Of a DNA stretch of 64,000 bases, positions 52,920 through 64,000 are shown in pieces. Every line of letters begins with the position of its first letter. Positions within the stretch are counted from its first letter, which is position 1. This DNA comes from Diabrotica undecimpunctata. Taxonomy: Eukaryota; Arthropoda; Insecta; Coleoptera; Chrysomelidae. Location: contig NC_092810.1 in the NCBI RefSeq assembly GCF_040954645.1, positions 6,990,185 through 7,054,184 of the forward strand, given 5' to 3'. The notes beneath the pieces were generated by a model. The model did no database searches. It saw only the letters and a program-made list of their open reading frames with translations, and was not told where the DNA came from. The position numbers were made by a program, and so were the translations under genes.

Positions 52920-54020
52920 CTACGCCAGTTGTTGGAAAAAAACTGAGAATTCAACCGCGGTGTACACCAAATCTTCGTGTACTTTAAATAAACTTACGAT
53001 TCTGTTAGTAAAGAAGCATTATGGGAGACCATTGTAGAAATGGGAGTACCTGGAAAGCTGGTACGATTAGCAAAGGTGAGCACAGAGAACGCTTCCGCAC
53101 GGATCAGAATTGGCAGCACCACGTCGGAGGAATTCCTCATTGACACCGGGCTTAGACAAGGAACTCTCTCGCCTCCCTGCTATTTAATTTTGCACTGAAA
53201 CATGCAGTAAGCTCAACCACAACTGACAAACGGATTTGCCGCCCAAGGATCTAAAATACTATTGGCGTTTGCGGATGACGTGAACACAATTGCACAATCT
53301 ACCAGAGATGCAAAAGAAGTTTTCACTCTATTCGAAAACGGAGCCAAGGAAGTTGGTCTGAAGTCAACGAGGACAAGACCCAGTACATGGTGGTTACGAA
53401 GAACCCAAGACTAAGGGTTAGACAAAACGTAACAATCAATGAATACTACTTTGAAGTCGTCAAAGAATTCAAGTACCTAGGAGCGATCATAACATGTGAA
53501 AATAAATATGAAAAGGACGTGGCAGCCAGGATCATTGCAAAAAACAGCATTATTGACTGTACTTAAATCAAAAATACTCTCAATATCAGCAAAAATAAGA
53601 GTGTACAAGACAATAATTTGTCAAAACGACAAAATTACTGGTACTGGAAAGAAAGATACTGCGGACTATCTATGGGCCTTGCAGAGAGAAGACAACAGGA
53701 GAATGGAAAAGAAGACACAATGATGAACTCCAGGCAGTTTATGGTGATGAAACCATAGTACGCTGCATTAAAGCAAACCGAATCAGATGGGCGGGCCACG
53801 TACTAAGATTGAGTGACGAAAGACTCTTGATAGTCACATTCTGGGAAAGGCCCGATGGCAAAAGGTCAGTTGGTCGCCCAAGAAAGAGATGTAAGGACGC
53901 AGTAGCCAGTGATCTACGCAAAATGGGAATGCAGCAATGGGAAATAGCGGCTCAGGATCGCCAACAATGGAGGGAAATAGTAAACGAGGCCAAGACTCAC
54001 ATAGAGTTGTAGAGCCAAAT
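52920..54020 (+). pseudogene. LINE reverse transcriptase, decayed, RTE-like
   Basis: Pieces in several frames: E-F-N-R-G-V-H-Q-I-F-V-Y-F-K (motif A region), E-A-L-W-E-T-I-V-E-M-G-V-P-G-K-L-V-R-L, G-L-R-Q-G-T-L-S (motif B) and L-A-F-A-D-D-V-N-T-I-A (C box, about 53268). Then come F-K-Y-L-G-A-I-I-T and, at 53770-54012, I-R-W-A-G-H-V-L-R-L, G-R-P-R-K-R-C-K-D-A and A-Q-D-R-Q-Q-W-R-E-I-V. The copy ends at 54012 with a short GATGATGATC tail. Frameshifts are numerous, but the order of domains is complete from motif A to the end. Confidence 0.8.
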
Positions 54021-54029
54021 GATGATGAT

Positions 54030-54990
54030 CATGTATGCCATAGAAAAAATATTTGTAGTGTTATAGTGTAAAAATATTTTAAAAATGAAAATAATTCATT
54101 TGAATTCCTAGTTAAATAGATTCGAAATTTAAATAAAAAAATAAAAACTATTTAATCACGTTAACATTTTGATTATGAAACTTTATCCATATTACAACTA
54201 AAACAAACCTTTACAAGAAAATTTCATTCTATTCGGTATATTTGAAAAACATCAACTATTGATAAATTTCCCAAGAGTTCTTATTAGAATATAAGTAACT
54301 CCTTAAGGATAATTCATAACTCATATGTTTTCCAAGGTTGACCGATTCAACAAATAAAAGGAAATAATGGCTTGGCTAGATTTCAAATCACTGCAAGCGA
54401 TGCTGAAGAGCTGTAATTGTCTTTAAGATAAGAAGATAAATCTGATAAGTCATTATAACTAGCATAAAGTTAAAAATAAACATTATTTATCGTGTCTACT
54501 TAAGTTGGCAACATAATATGGAAAACTTTTTTATTACTAATTTTATGAAAAACAGTTAAACAGTTATTTTTTATAAAAAGTTTTGCATTGTCTGAAATCT
54601 AAAATAAAATCATCAGTTATTAAATTTTTTCAATGTTTGACGAGATATGTCAAAAAATATAAAATTTTTTCAAGTGTAAAGTACCATTACATTTCACTCC
54701 ATCGAAAACTGTTACTACAAAATATTGTTGGAAATTAAATATTACGTTTAAATATGTAGTTGCATTTTCAAATAACAATAATTGAACTGTAATTATTGTA
54801 CATGTAATATAGGATGCTCTAAAAAGAAGTATTTGACAGTGACGTTTCAAACATTAGTGGTATTTAGGGAAATTTGGTGGAAAGTATTACAAAAGACCAT
54901 GATCAGCACTTGAAATCTTTACATGATTTGGCGGGATCGCCAGGTGAAATGCTGGAGCATGCATTAATTTGGGAGTAGGTTTATTTAAAT
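54030..54990. other. No recognised gene
   Basis: AT-rich flank between the LINE and the long-TIR element. Confidence 0.35.
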
Positions 54991-55002
54991 GTTAAATACC
55001 GG

Positions 55003-55640
55003 GTGGTCCAATAAGCCGATCTCTCGGCTATATATCAGAAACTATTCATGTTATAACTTTAGGAGAACAAATTCCTTAGTAAAAGTGGCGAAGAGAAATC
55101 GCTGGAAATAACTTTCAAGTTTCTGGGTTAACCGCTAGGGGGCGTAACCTGTGAAGAAAAATTTGAAAACCAGTTTTTTGTGAAATATGCCCAATTATAC
55201 CAATTGTTAAATAAGTAAACTAGATAGAGGCCTAAATTCCGCACAAAGTTGTTAAAGTATTTGTTTTTATTTTTTCAACTAAAGGGTAGGGGAGAGTGGG
55301 AAAGTATTTGTGGATAAATACCTATAACTTTGGTTTGGATTAACCGATTTGAACGAAATTAGTGTCGTTAGAAAGAGTGTGGATGATTTAATTTACGTCT
55401 CTTATAAAACAATTGCATTTAGTTTTAATTGTCATGGGTAGAGAGTACTTTCGAATAGAAAAAATTAAAATTTGTTTTTCTTTAAAATGTTTAATAGAAA
55501 CAAATATTTATTGTAAATTATAATGGAACTGGATTAAATTCGTAACAAAATAGCGCAAACGACATGTTGATAGCTTTTGTCGAACTCGAGATATGAATAA
55601 AAACTCATAAACATAAGTAAGTATAGTATTGACTCACCCT
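55003..55640 (+). repeat. Left long TIR
   Basis: Inverse of 57000-57613. Recognisable blocks are GGTGGTCCAATAAGCCGAT, ACCGCTAGGGGGCGTAAC, AGGGGAGAGTGGGAAAGTA and TTTGTCGAACTCGAGATATG. There are scattered substitutions and small indels. Confidence 0.88.
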
Positions 55641-55699
55641 TTATTATAACTTAAAATTAAATATGTGAAAGATCATGCAAATATCTCGATCATTAAAAC

Positions 55700-56689
55700 T
55701 TAATGTCCCATTAAATGTTCAAATTGTTTTCCATTGTTGTCCACACAAAGATGTAATCTTTCGCGCGTAGACATAACAGCTGCTTCAATCTCAGCTGTTG
55801 ATATACTATTTATTGCGGTTATAATGCGCTGTTTCATGTCGTCTCGCGTGGTTGATCGAGTTTGGTACACTAAGTCCTTCAATCTTCCCCACAGATAAAA
55901 GTCCAGACATGTTAAGTCTGAATATCTTGCTGGCCATGAAAATAGTCACTATTAAACAATAGAAAAAAAAACACTATTAAACGTAGCCTCGTCTGTCCAC
56001 AAAATCTTTGACATGATATGCGGTTGTTCTTCTAGCAGACCTAACATCCAATTGCAGTAATCCAGCCTTGCATCAAAATCTCTCTCATGTAAAGCTTGGT
56101 GGAGAACTACATGATAAGGATGCAGTCTAAAAAACAGAACAACAAAAAGAAACTACTATATTTACTAAAACCCAAAAAGTCTTGAAAAATCCAAAAATTT
56201 TTCACAAGATAAATCGTGCATAAGTATTTTTAAGAAACAAATAAAAGGATAAAAGCACCCTTTTGCCGTTTTTATCAGAATATTAAAATAAGAGTTGCAT
56301 CTAATGAAAATTCCAAGTTTCTGATCTAAACGTTCACTTTATAATATGAAAAACCAACCTGTGATGTTTTAAAATCCTTAAAACAGTAGTTTTGGGTATG
56401 TTTAATTCTATAGAGATTTGCCGACTACTTATATGTGGATTCTGTTGAATGAAAGCAAGAACATTGATTGAATTATCTTCGGTCATACCTCTACTACGTC
56501 GTTTAAAACAAGGACGATGAAAACTCTTAATCTTAATCTTCTTGCCTTTCTTTCAAATACTTCTTTGCCATAATGCCTCCTGTCAGGATATCTTACAAAA
56601 TATATACGTGAGGCAATAGCGGTATTTTGGTGACAAACGAAATAAACTCCAATCATATCATACAATTCTGCATTTGATATACTCATCAC
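55700..56689 (-). pseudogene. DDE_3-type transposase with DUF4817-like N-terminus, internally decayed
   Basis: The N-terminal frame (56689-56483) gives S-N-A-E-L-Y-D-M-I-G-V-Y-F-V-C-H-Q-N and Y-P-D-R-R-H-Y-G-K-E-V-F-E-R. This is the start of a transposase family that I recall carrying a DUF4817-like helix-turn-helix domain. The middle (56430-55950) is in broken frames, with H-V-V-L-H-Q-A-L-H-E-R-D-F and I-L-W-T-D-E-A-T-F (first catalytic Asp) readable near 56110 and 56000. The C-terminal frame (55882-55700) is K-D-L-V-Y-Q-T-R-S-T-T-R-D-D-M-K-Q-R-I. The part with the second and third catalytic residues is deleted between about 55980 and 55890. Confidence 0.8.
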
Positions 56690-56999
56690 GAATTATTAGT
56701 ACTGAAAATTAATTACTAATATTACCAATATTAATATCTATTGAAAAATGTGCAATCTTTAATTCGAATTATAATATAACACTTCTTAACAATGTTTTGA
56801 CTGCTGTCAATAAATAAACAATATGAACTACTCAAATTCATTGTCGTAGCCTACTTAGTTTCGAAAAAACTATTTTTAATCATATGAAATAACAATGATC
56901 AAAATAGGTATCAACATTAAGATTCTTCTGCTATAAAAAAATTTGAAAGTAACTACTGACTTATTTTTTAATTAAATTTATAATACAGGGTGAGTCCAA

Positions 57000-57613
57000 A
57001 CTACACTTATGCATTTTTATTCATATCTCGCGTTTGACAAAAGCTATTACCATGCGGTTTGCACCATTTTGTTACGGATTTAATCCAGTTCCATTATAAT
57101 TTACAATAAATAGGTGTTTTCATTAAACATGTTAAAGAAAAACAAATTTTAATTTTTTCTATTTGAAAGTACCCTCTACCTATGACAATTAAAACTAAAT
57201 GCGATTGTTTTATAGTAGATGTAAATTAAATTATCCACACTCTAGTGACACTAATTTCGTTAAAATCGGTTGATCCAAACCAAAGTTATAGGTATTTATC
57301 CACAAATACTTTCCCACTCTCCCCCACCCTTTAACTAAAAAAAATAAAAAAAAAGTACTTGAACAACTTTGTGCATAATTTAGGCCTCTTTCTAGTTGAC
57401 TTATTTAACACTTGACATAATTGGGCTTATTTCCCAAAAAACTGGTTTTTGAAAGTTTTCTTCACATGTTACGCCCCCTAGCGGTTAACCCAGAAACTTG
57501 AAAGTTATTTCCAGAGATTTCTCTTGGCCACTTTTACAAAGGAATTTGTTCTCCCAAAGTTATAACATGAATAGTTTCTGATATATAGCCGAGACATCGG
57601 CTTATTGGATCAC
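57000..57613 (-). repeat. Right long TIR
   Basis: Inverse of 55003-55640. Blocks such as CCACTCTCCCCCACCCTTTA, GTTACGCCCCCTAGCGGT and CGGCTTATTGGATCACC identify it. Confidence 0.88.
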
Positions 57614-57619
57614 CAGGTA

Positions 57620-58425
57620 CATATTATTTATATTATATTATAATTTGGTATAAAATAGTATTTTAAAATTATTTAATACAAATCTCTTTTGATTTAATCT
57701 TTCCAATATGTTTGAAATCCAATTGACCACTCTCATCACATCACACTCACATCACTTATAAAAAATGCGCAGATATTCGCAGATTCAAATTTAGATAGCA
57801 ACTTAATGGTAAAGTAGTTTACCACGTTACTATCTATTATAATGGCCTCTGTAACTATGATTTATATAGGACAGTATCATAAATATTTATTAAATGCAGT
57901 TTTTTAAGGACATCTAACCTTCGATTGAAAGATTTATTTCGTTTACAATGTTTTTAGACAACGATCAAATGTAAAAATCCTGCTAAAGCTAAAACTGTTT
58001 TCAATTTCGAGAAAAACACTTCCGTATTTGATTGCTGTTTCCGCTTTTTCTGCTCTGGGAACGCATACATCCATCCGATCCAATTCGATAACTGTTTAGG
58101 GTTATCTAATATTTAAAAGGTCATTAGGTACATTTACCAGATTAAGCCCCTGTAGATTCCAATATAGTTGCTAACCGCCAAAATGCTCTAATAATTAAAA
58201 CGGTTTCCGGTGAATTCCACAAATGTCAAAGTCGATGCAATTGCCTCAGTTTCTGTAAATGTCTTCCACGTGTCGACGATGCCGTCGTTTTATACGGAGA
58301 CCTCTTAGGCCAGTTAAAAAGATATAATTTTTATATACATTTAAGCTTTAATGCTATTTTTTTTTAATTTAATATATTTAAAATGCTTTGCTTTTTTAGC
58401 TTAAATTGTTTTTACTGTTAAAATA
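57620..58425. other. No recognised gene
   Basis: AT-rich spacer between the long-TIR element and a LINE. Nothing supportable. Confidence 0.35.
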
Positions 58426-58429
58426 CTTC

Positions 58430-60470
58430 TTCTTCTTCGTGCGACTAGGATTACTCCTGTTTGTCTGCCTCTTATTCTGTTTCAGTCGTTGTTGACTGTA
58501 AATTATCTTTCCACCTTTTTGGCGGCCTTTCAACGGGTCTTCTGCTATACGGCATGTTGTTTTTACAGATGTTCGCTAATCTATCTGGTCCCATTCGGTT
58601 TACATGTTCATTCCAGTTTTTTTTTTCTTGTTTTTATCCACCTGTTAATATTTTGAATTTTGCATTGTTCGCGTATACTTCTGTTTGTTTGTCTGTCTTT
58701 TAATGATATGCCCGCTATTGATATTAATACTTTAATTTCGACATTGTTGATTTGTTGTTTCGTCTTTCTTGTATCGGTCCTTGTCTCCGCTGCATATGTT
58801 AGGATTGGTCTTACTGTTGTCTTGTATACTTTCGTTTTGCTTTCCGTGGTCAGATATTTGTTTCTCCATATGGTTTATCGGAGGCAACAACTAACCACTT
58901 ACTCTTGTCGCGTTTGATGCTTGCCTTGTGGTCGCTGTACTTATATCCCTGCCACTAGTGATCTCAACTCCTAGGTTCTTGAATTTTATTACTTGTTCTA
59001 CAATTTTGCCGTCTATTTCTAGTTTGCATCTACGCGGCTCTACATTTAGTTGTTTCTACTGATATTCTCATATTAAGTTTGTGTGCTGAGATATTAAAGA
59101 TATAGAGCTGCCTTTGTAGGTCATCTTCATTATCAGCAATTAGTACTGCATCATCGGCATAGCAAAGTATCGTGATTTTATGCGCTCCCATGTGGTATCC
59201 GTGTCGTTTTCTTACTTCGTGAATTATTTGATTCATCATCATGTTGAATATTAATGGGCTGAGCGAGTCTTCTTGGCGGATTCCTCCTTTTAGTTCTATG
59301 CGTTCTGTTTCCCCTGTTGGCATTATAACTCTGGTCTTGTTGTTCTTGTTAATTTCATATTAATTGTCCTTATTATCTGATGGTCTATTTATTCAGCTTG
59401 TAATAAATTGAAGATGTCATTTCGCTTCACCCTGTCAAAAGCACTTTTTAAATCTACAAAGCACATGTATGCTGGTTTTCCATATTCAATAGACTTCTCT
59501 ATTATTTGTCTGATAATAAAAATTGCGTCTATTGTGCTGCGGTTCTTCCCGAAGCCTTGTTGTTCATCTGCCATGTTTGCTTTTTCCTCGATTTTAACGA
59601 CGAATTCCACCCTTTTCCTCGAACAATTTTAATGTACTATTCATAAGACTAATGCCTCTATAGTTTTCAGAATTTTTCGAGTCTCCTTTTTAAGTATCGG
59701 TAACAGGAGACTTTTCTTCCATTCCGCTGGTACTACTCCGGTATTTATTATGGAGACGAATAATTTTAGGAGCCATTTACGTAGTGTTGTTCCTCCATAT
59801 TTTACCAGTTCATTGTTTATCTTATCAGGACCAGGTGCTTTTCTGTTTTTTAATTTTTTTATTCGTCCTTGTAGCTCTTCTTCTGATATTAGTACTCTAT
59901 CGTGAGTTTCGTTAATGATTCTTTCTCTGTTCTCTTCTTCTCCTTCTTCATATAATTTTGTGAAATGTTCAGTCCATTGCTCCTTCGTAATGTTATCTGT
60001 GTGTACAAATTCATTAATTTCTGTTTTTTGTCTTCTTATCATCTTCCACACTTTTTCTGGGATCCATAGAGGTCGTATTCCATATCTTTGGTAAATTTCT
60101 CCCAGTGTTCTTTTTTGATGTTATCTATTTCTTGGTTTACTCTATTCCTAAGTCTCACGTAGTCTTCTCGTGCCTCCGGTGTCTTCACTCCTTTGTATGT
60201 TAGGAAAGCTTGTTTCGGTTCATTTGCTAGTACTTTCACCCTTTGGTCGTACCATAGAGTTTTGTATTCCCGTTTATTTTTGTTAACTTTTCTTTTACCT
60301 AAAGCTTCTTCCGCTGCTTATAGGATACATATTTTAATAATTTTCCAGGCTTTTTCTATATTCTTTTTAGTCTCTAGGTTATGGCTGTTTAGCTTTTCTG
60401 TTAGTCTGTTTCTATTCAAGTTTTGTGTCCCTTCTTTTTCTAAGCTTTCTTTACTTAGAAGTTAAAATAC
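58430..60470 (-). pseudogene. LINE, minus strand, from pre-palm region to 3' end
   Basis: Leftwards: a Lys/Glu-rich pre-palm region (60239-60039, Y-D-Q-R-V-K-V-L-A-N-E-P-K-Q); then 60051-59641 with R-K-A-P-G-P-D-K-I-N-N-E and A-E-W-K-K-S-L-L-L-P-I-L-K-K. Next are D-E-Q-Q-G-F-G-K-N-R-S and CFVDLKSAFDR (motif A, 59610-59389), GGIRQEDSLSPLIFN (B) and ILCYADDAVLIAD (C, 59323-59030). C-terminal scraps follow, with a P-P-K-R-W-K-D-N pattern near 58510. The 3' end is a GAAGAAGAAG tract (complement at 58427-58438). Frame breaks separate each block. No endonuclease is seen. Confidence 0.8.
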
Positions 60471-60659
60471 TTAAGCATTTAAAAAAAGACCACATTGGTA
60501 GTTTTATTAGTATCAAAAAATTTTCAAATAATATGTATATACTCTTTTAAGTATACTGCAGCAATTCCCATATTTTCCACAAAATTACATATAGTTGGTA
60601 GAATCAATAACTAACAAATACCAAAAAGCAGGCACACTATGGGATACCCAAAGATAATA

Positions 60660-61795
60660 ATGGTAAACTCCTTGCAGACATCAAAGATAAACTAAGATTT
60701 TGGCAAGAATACATAATGAAACTATTCGACGATGATAGAATGATACAAGAAGAACCACAGGAGCAAACAGGAGCGAAAATAGTAATGTGCGAATTAGAAC
60801 AGGCGATTAGAAATGCAAAGACCACAAAATCAGTAGGCTCAGATCAGACACCCACTGAGCTAATTAAATACATTGAGAAAGAAACACTGTATATACTTTT
60901 AGATCTGTTCAACAAAGTATATACAACAGGAATAATACCCGAATATTGATTGCTGTCCACGTTTGTAACAATACCAAAGTTAGTACATGCGACAGAATTC
61001 TAACAGTATAGAAAAGCCACACACTTAGATATTTCTCAAACTAATAAATAAAGGACTATAAAAAAAAGAAGAAGATATAAATGACAAACAGTTTGGATAA
61101 AGGGGAGGTCTAGGAACGAGAGAGCCTCTGTTCGCTTTTAACGTTCTTGCGCAAAAGACGACTAGATATGAACCAGGATCTCTATGTCTGCTTTATAGAT
61201 TATGAAAAGGCTTTTGATAGAGTACGACATCAGAAACTCATAAAACTGTTAAAAGAAAAAAATGTGGATAGTCGAGATATACGAGTTATTGTCAATCTGT
61301 ACTGGAATCAAATAGCAAAGGTTAGAATCGAAAATGTTGATACAGAAACTATAGAAATTAAAAGAGATGTTAGACAGGGTTGCGTTCTATCCCCGTTGTT
61401 TTTCAATCTGTACAGCGAAGCTATTTTTAAGGAAGCAATATTAGAGGAAAAACAGGGTATATCAATAAAAGGAAAAATATAAGATTCGCAGACGACACCG
61501 CTGTTTTTGCAGACAGTCTAGAAGCACTGCAACGTTCAGTAAATAGATTACGTCAAGTCAGTATAAAATACGAACTACAAATGAACGTTAAGAAAACCAA
61601 GTACATGATTATTTCTAAGCAACCCACAGTAGGAAGGCTAGATATCGAGCGGAAACAAGTAGAAAGAGTGAATAACTACAAATATCTGGGAACCTGGGTA
61701 AATGAAAACAATGACCAAGGTAGAGAAATAAGGACACGCATTGATATTGCATTTATGTCAGAAAAAAACAGACAAGACAAGCATTTATAAAAATG
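60660..61795 (+). pseudogene. LINE reverse transcriptase, 5' and 3' truncated
   Basis: 60716-60949 is the pre-palm region (L-E-Q-A-I-R-N-A-K, D-Q-T-P-T-E-L-I-K-Y, N-K-V-Y-T-T-G-I-I-P). After stops, 61147-61482 has CFIDYEKAFDRVRH (A) and IKRDVRQGCVLSPLFFN (B). A frame change leads to R-F-A-D-D-T-A-V-F-A-D (C, about 61486-61515). 61581-61790 gives K-T-K-Y-M-I-I-S-K and Y-K-Y-L-G-T-W-V-N. The C-terminal domain and tail are missing. It lies head to head with the minus-strand LINE at 58430-60470. Confidence 0.8.
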
Positions 61796-61799
61796 AAAA

Positions 61800-62460
61800 C
61801 AATGTTTGTTAATCGAGACGTTCCTCTACATTAATTCCAGTTTCATTACTTGTTTGAGTACTGGTCAGGTCCGTATTATTTTTGAACACCTTTCTCGTGT
61901 TAAATATCTAATATATAGAGTCTCCCTAACATACCTCTACTGCAGTTTTAATATGCAGTTAGATTCTTATCCAACAAATAGATATCTATCGAAGAAAAGT
62001 CAGCAAATAATCTACACAATACTAATATAGATAAAGGTCAAGGAGAAGTTAGCACCATGGATAGCTCCAAAGTAATTAATTGATCTTCAGCCAAAACGTA
62101 GTATCGGTGATGTTCTTATGTCTCCAGAAAAAACATACAGGAAAACCAATTGCTGTACCTAAATTTAAACCTAGAGGTAAGGTCAAAGACAATGAGGAGC
62201 ATGTAGCAATGAAGTTACGAACATCATACGAATTGCAACACGCTAAAAATGTTCAACGACATTTGTTTTCAATTTTGACCAACTGAATTTAGTTCTAAAG
62301 CAATGATATTGGTGCACAAGATACTTTTAATCTTATAATTTAAGATTTGAATTTTGACCTACTGGGATTAGTTTATTTGCTAAAATCCACAATTAATAGA
62401 TAGATCAATCAAACGTTAAATCATCTCCTTGAAAAAGAGAATCTAAGATTTTAACTTAAA
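61800..62460. other. No recognised gene
   Basis: The open stretch at 62080-62286 (+) is basic and might be an old transposon scrap, but no motif supports it. Confidence 0.3.
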
Positions 62461-62464
62461 AATC

Positions 62465-63375
62465 GGTGGAAAAATGTTTCTTTTTGCTGATAATACCAGT
62501 ATTACCTGGAGAAACTCTAATATTGCAACTCTTCATTCAATTATAACTTCTGATCTACTTAAAATAAAAGCCTGGTCCGACTCTAATTTACTCTCTTTTA
62601 ACGTGGATCAGTAGCATTATCCTATAAAGGTGCTCTTCAGTCCTTGATTCTGAATAACAGTCAGATCAGTATCGTTGATTTTGTCAAATTTCTTGGTATT
62701 TTTATACACAGCAACCTTAAATGGTCCCTTCATATCGATTAGTTAAGTAAGAAACTAGCCTCAGACTGCTATGCAAAAAGATCTGTTACGAAGAAAATTA
62801 ATTTAGCATCTTCCAAAATAAGATACTTTTCTTCGTTCGAGTCTTATTTTCGATATGGCCCTCCTTTTTGTGGTTCTAGTACAGCTGCCCAATCCGATTT
62901 TATTTTTTAGTTACATAGTTTACAAAAAGAGCAATACCGTAGCTTTTTGGCCTCAGTAGAAGCCTCACATTGAGGAAGATACTTCAAAAATCACGGGATT
63001 TTAACTCTTCCCTCTTTATATATTCTAGAAACTGTTTGCTTAATTCGTAAACACCTACGTAAACATGTTTTCTAGCAAAACCTAATACTCCACCCGCAAT
63101 CTTTAATGTATATTTGCCGATCCCGTCCATTTGGGTATCAAATGCATCAGCTTAAACTTATTCGTAAACTACATAGTTCGTAAGGTATTTATTATGCAAT
63201 TTGCAATTTAGTGCAATGGATTGTATATTTTATTTTGTGATATTGGCGAATTTTATAATTTTAGTAAAGTTTAATTGTTACTGTTATTTTTTTGACATTT
63301 TGTAAGATTTGTCCATAAAATTGTACAATTTTCAGTGACAGTAAATCAAATTTCTATTCTATTCTATTTTTAGTG
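62465..63375 (+). pseudogene. Decayed LINE of a different type with (TTCTA)n tail
   Basis: The reading starts K-M-F-L-F-A-D-N-T-S-I-T-W at 62475, a palm C box (F-A-D-D with the second Asp changed to Asn). It continues with L-K-I-K-A-W-S-D-S-N-L-L-S-F-N-V and later F-L-V-F-L-Y and S-L-I-F patterns across several frames. The piece ends near 63365 in a TTCTATTCTATTCTA tract, unlike the GAAGAAG tail of the other LINEs. It is 5'-truncated within the palm and has many stops. Confidence 0.6.
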
Positions 63376-63379
63376 ATAT

Positions 63380-64000
63380 TCGATACTTCGTATTTTAGCC
63401 CAGGCTGTGGGGGAAACAGTACTTTCTAATCCAGGAATTTATGTAATATGGCCTAGGTTATAAAGGGTAACCTTAGGAGCAATCCCCCAGTTCATTCAAC
63501 AGAAAATTGTTGGTTATTGTTTATTTTTGAGCGTTTATAGGTACAAAATACGTATTGTTTGAGTTTTTTTAAATTTTTACTTAAAGTTAATGTTGCAATG
63601 GGTAATTTCTGCATAGATTATAAAAGTACTCTAAAAGACCCTCAATTTGAGCCGATATACGTTAAATTTAATTAATTTGTTATTGCAAAAATGACGAATG
63701 AAGTTCAAAATTAAAAAAACGTAATATTTATTGCAAAATTGCTTTTTTATTTATTTCAAATATATGACATTCAAGCATATAAAATTACGAATTGAATGAG
63801 CCGTAGATCCTAGATCACTTAATTTGTTGCTGAGATACGTTAATTAGTTTATCCCACGACCTTCAACTTTGAATGCTTATAGGATTCCAAAAAAAAATGG
63901 TAAAGGGCTAATTCTTATTTCATTCTCTTTCCAAAGTCGTAAATTCTCATAATCCACTGGATAATAATGAAAAAAAAATTGTTACCCCATTAAAAACAAT
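63380..64000. other. No recognised feature to the window end
   Basis: AT-rich. It is probably still part of the receptor gene's upstream intron, which is inferred from the missing TM1-TM4 exons. Confidence 0.3.

Larger units (their letters stand above)
54999..57617. mobile_element. Tc1/mariner-superfamily transposon with roughly 620-bp TIRs
   Basis: The left end is CCGGGTGGTCCAATAAGCC. The right end, inverted, is CCTGGTGATCCAATAAGCC. TA lies just outside both (54997-54998, 57618-57619). The inverted match extends about 620 bp inwards (to about 55640 and 57000) with scattered differences. Both inner edges carry an ACTCACCCT motif. Between the arms is a decayed minus-strand transposase (55700-56689). 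Total 2.6 kb. TIRs this long are unusual for the superfamily but typical of some insect lineages. Confidence 0.88.

Overview
The window looks like intronic and intergenic DNA from an insect, most plausibly a beetle with a large, repeat-rich genome. The order-level guess is inference. The DNA is AT-rich, has GT-AG introns and eukaryotic tRNA-type promoters, and is packed with insect-type transposons. There are no bacterial operons, CRISPR arrays or ribosome-binding sites. Almost every protein-like stretch is a transposable element (TE), most of them decayed.

Host gene. Three minus-strand exons fit together in phase and encode the second half of a class A (rhodopsin-like) G-protein-coupled receptor (GPCR). 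TM5-TM6 is at 31169-30881, TM7 with the NPxxY motif at 21006-20706, and a cytoplasmic tail with a stop at 16858-16626. The intron phases and splice sites agree. TM1-TM4 are not in the window and should lie beyond 64000 on the minus strand. The two introns are about 9.9 kb and 3.8 kb and are filled with TEs. One further possible host exon lies at 4200-4072 (minus).

Layout. 1-3.7 kb: two decayed IS630/Tc1-like (DDE_3) transposases. 4.5-10.1 kb: a MITE remnant, an oppositely oriented pair of (TA)n-tailed tRNA-SINEs, a pogo-like element with both TIRs, and a third tRNA-SINE. 11-20.4 kb: LINE copies on both strands. 21.3-24.1 kb: a young pogo/jerky-type transposon with TA target duplications. 24.3-30.6 kb: nested and chimeric LINEs ending in a clean 5'-truncated jockey-type insertion. 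31.5-36.6 kb: a palindromic element with roughly 650-bp arms around a cargo ORF, beside another pogo-like pseudogene. 38.4-41.6 kb: a decayed pogo-like element with a LINE apparently inserted in its 3' part. 44.3-46.7 kb: a nearly intact piggyBac with TTAA ends. 46.8-49 kb: LINE fragments. 49.1-51.5 kb: a Ty3/gypsy remnant split by a 978-bp inverted-repeat element that holds a tRNA-Asp-like gene with a CTC (Glu) anticodon. 55.0-57.6 kb: a Tc1/mariner-superfamily element with roughly 620-bp TIRs. 58.4-63.4 kb: three more LINE remnants.

The best candidates for something unusual are the tRNA inside the inverted-repeat element, the two independent long-TIR elements, the subterminal-repeat architecture of the pogo-like elements, and the datable nesting of insertions. 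No complete new pathway is visible. I could not run alignments or searches, so family names rest on motifs read by eye and many element edges are approximate.
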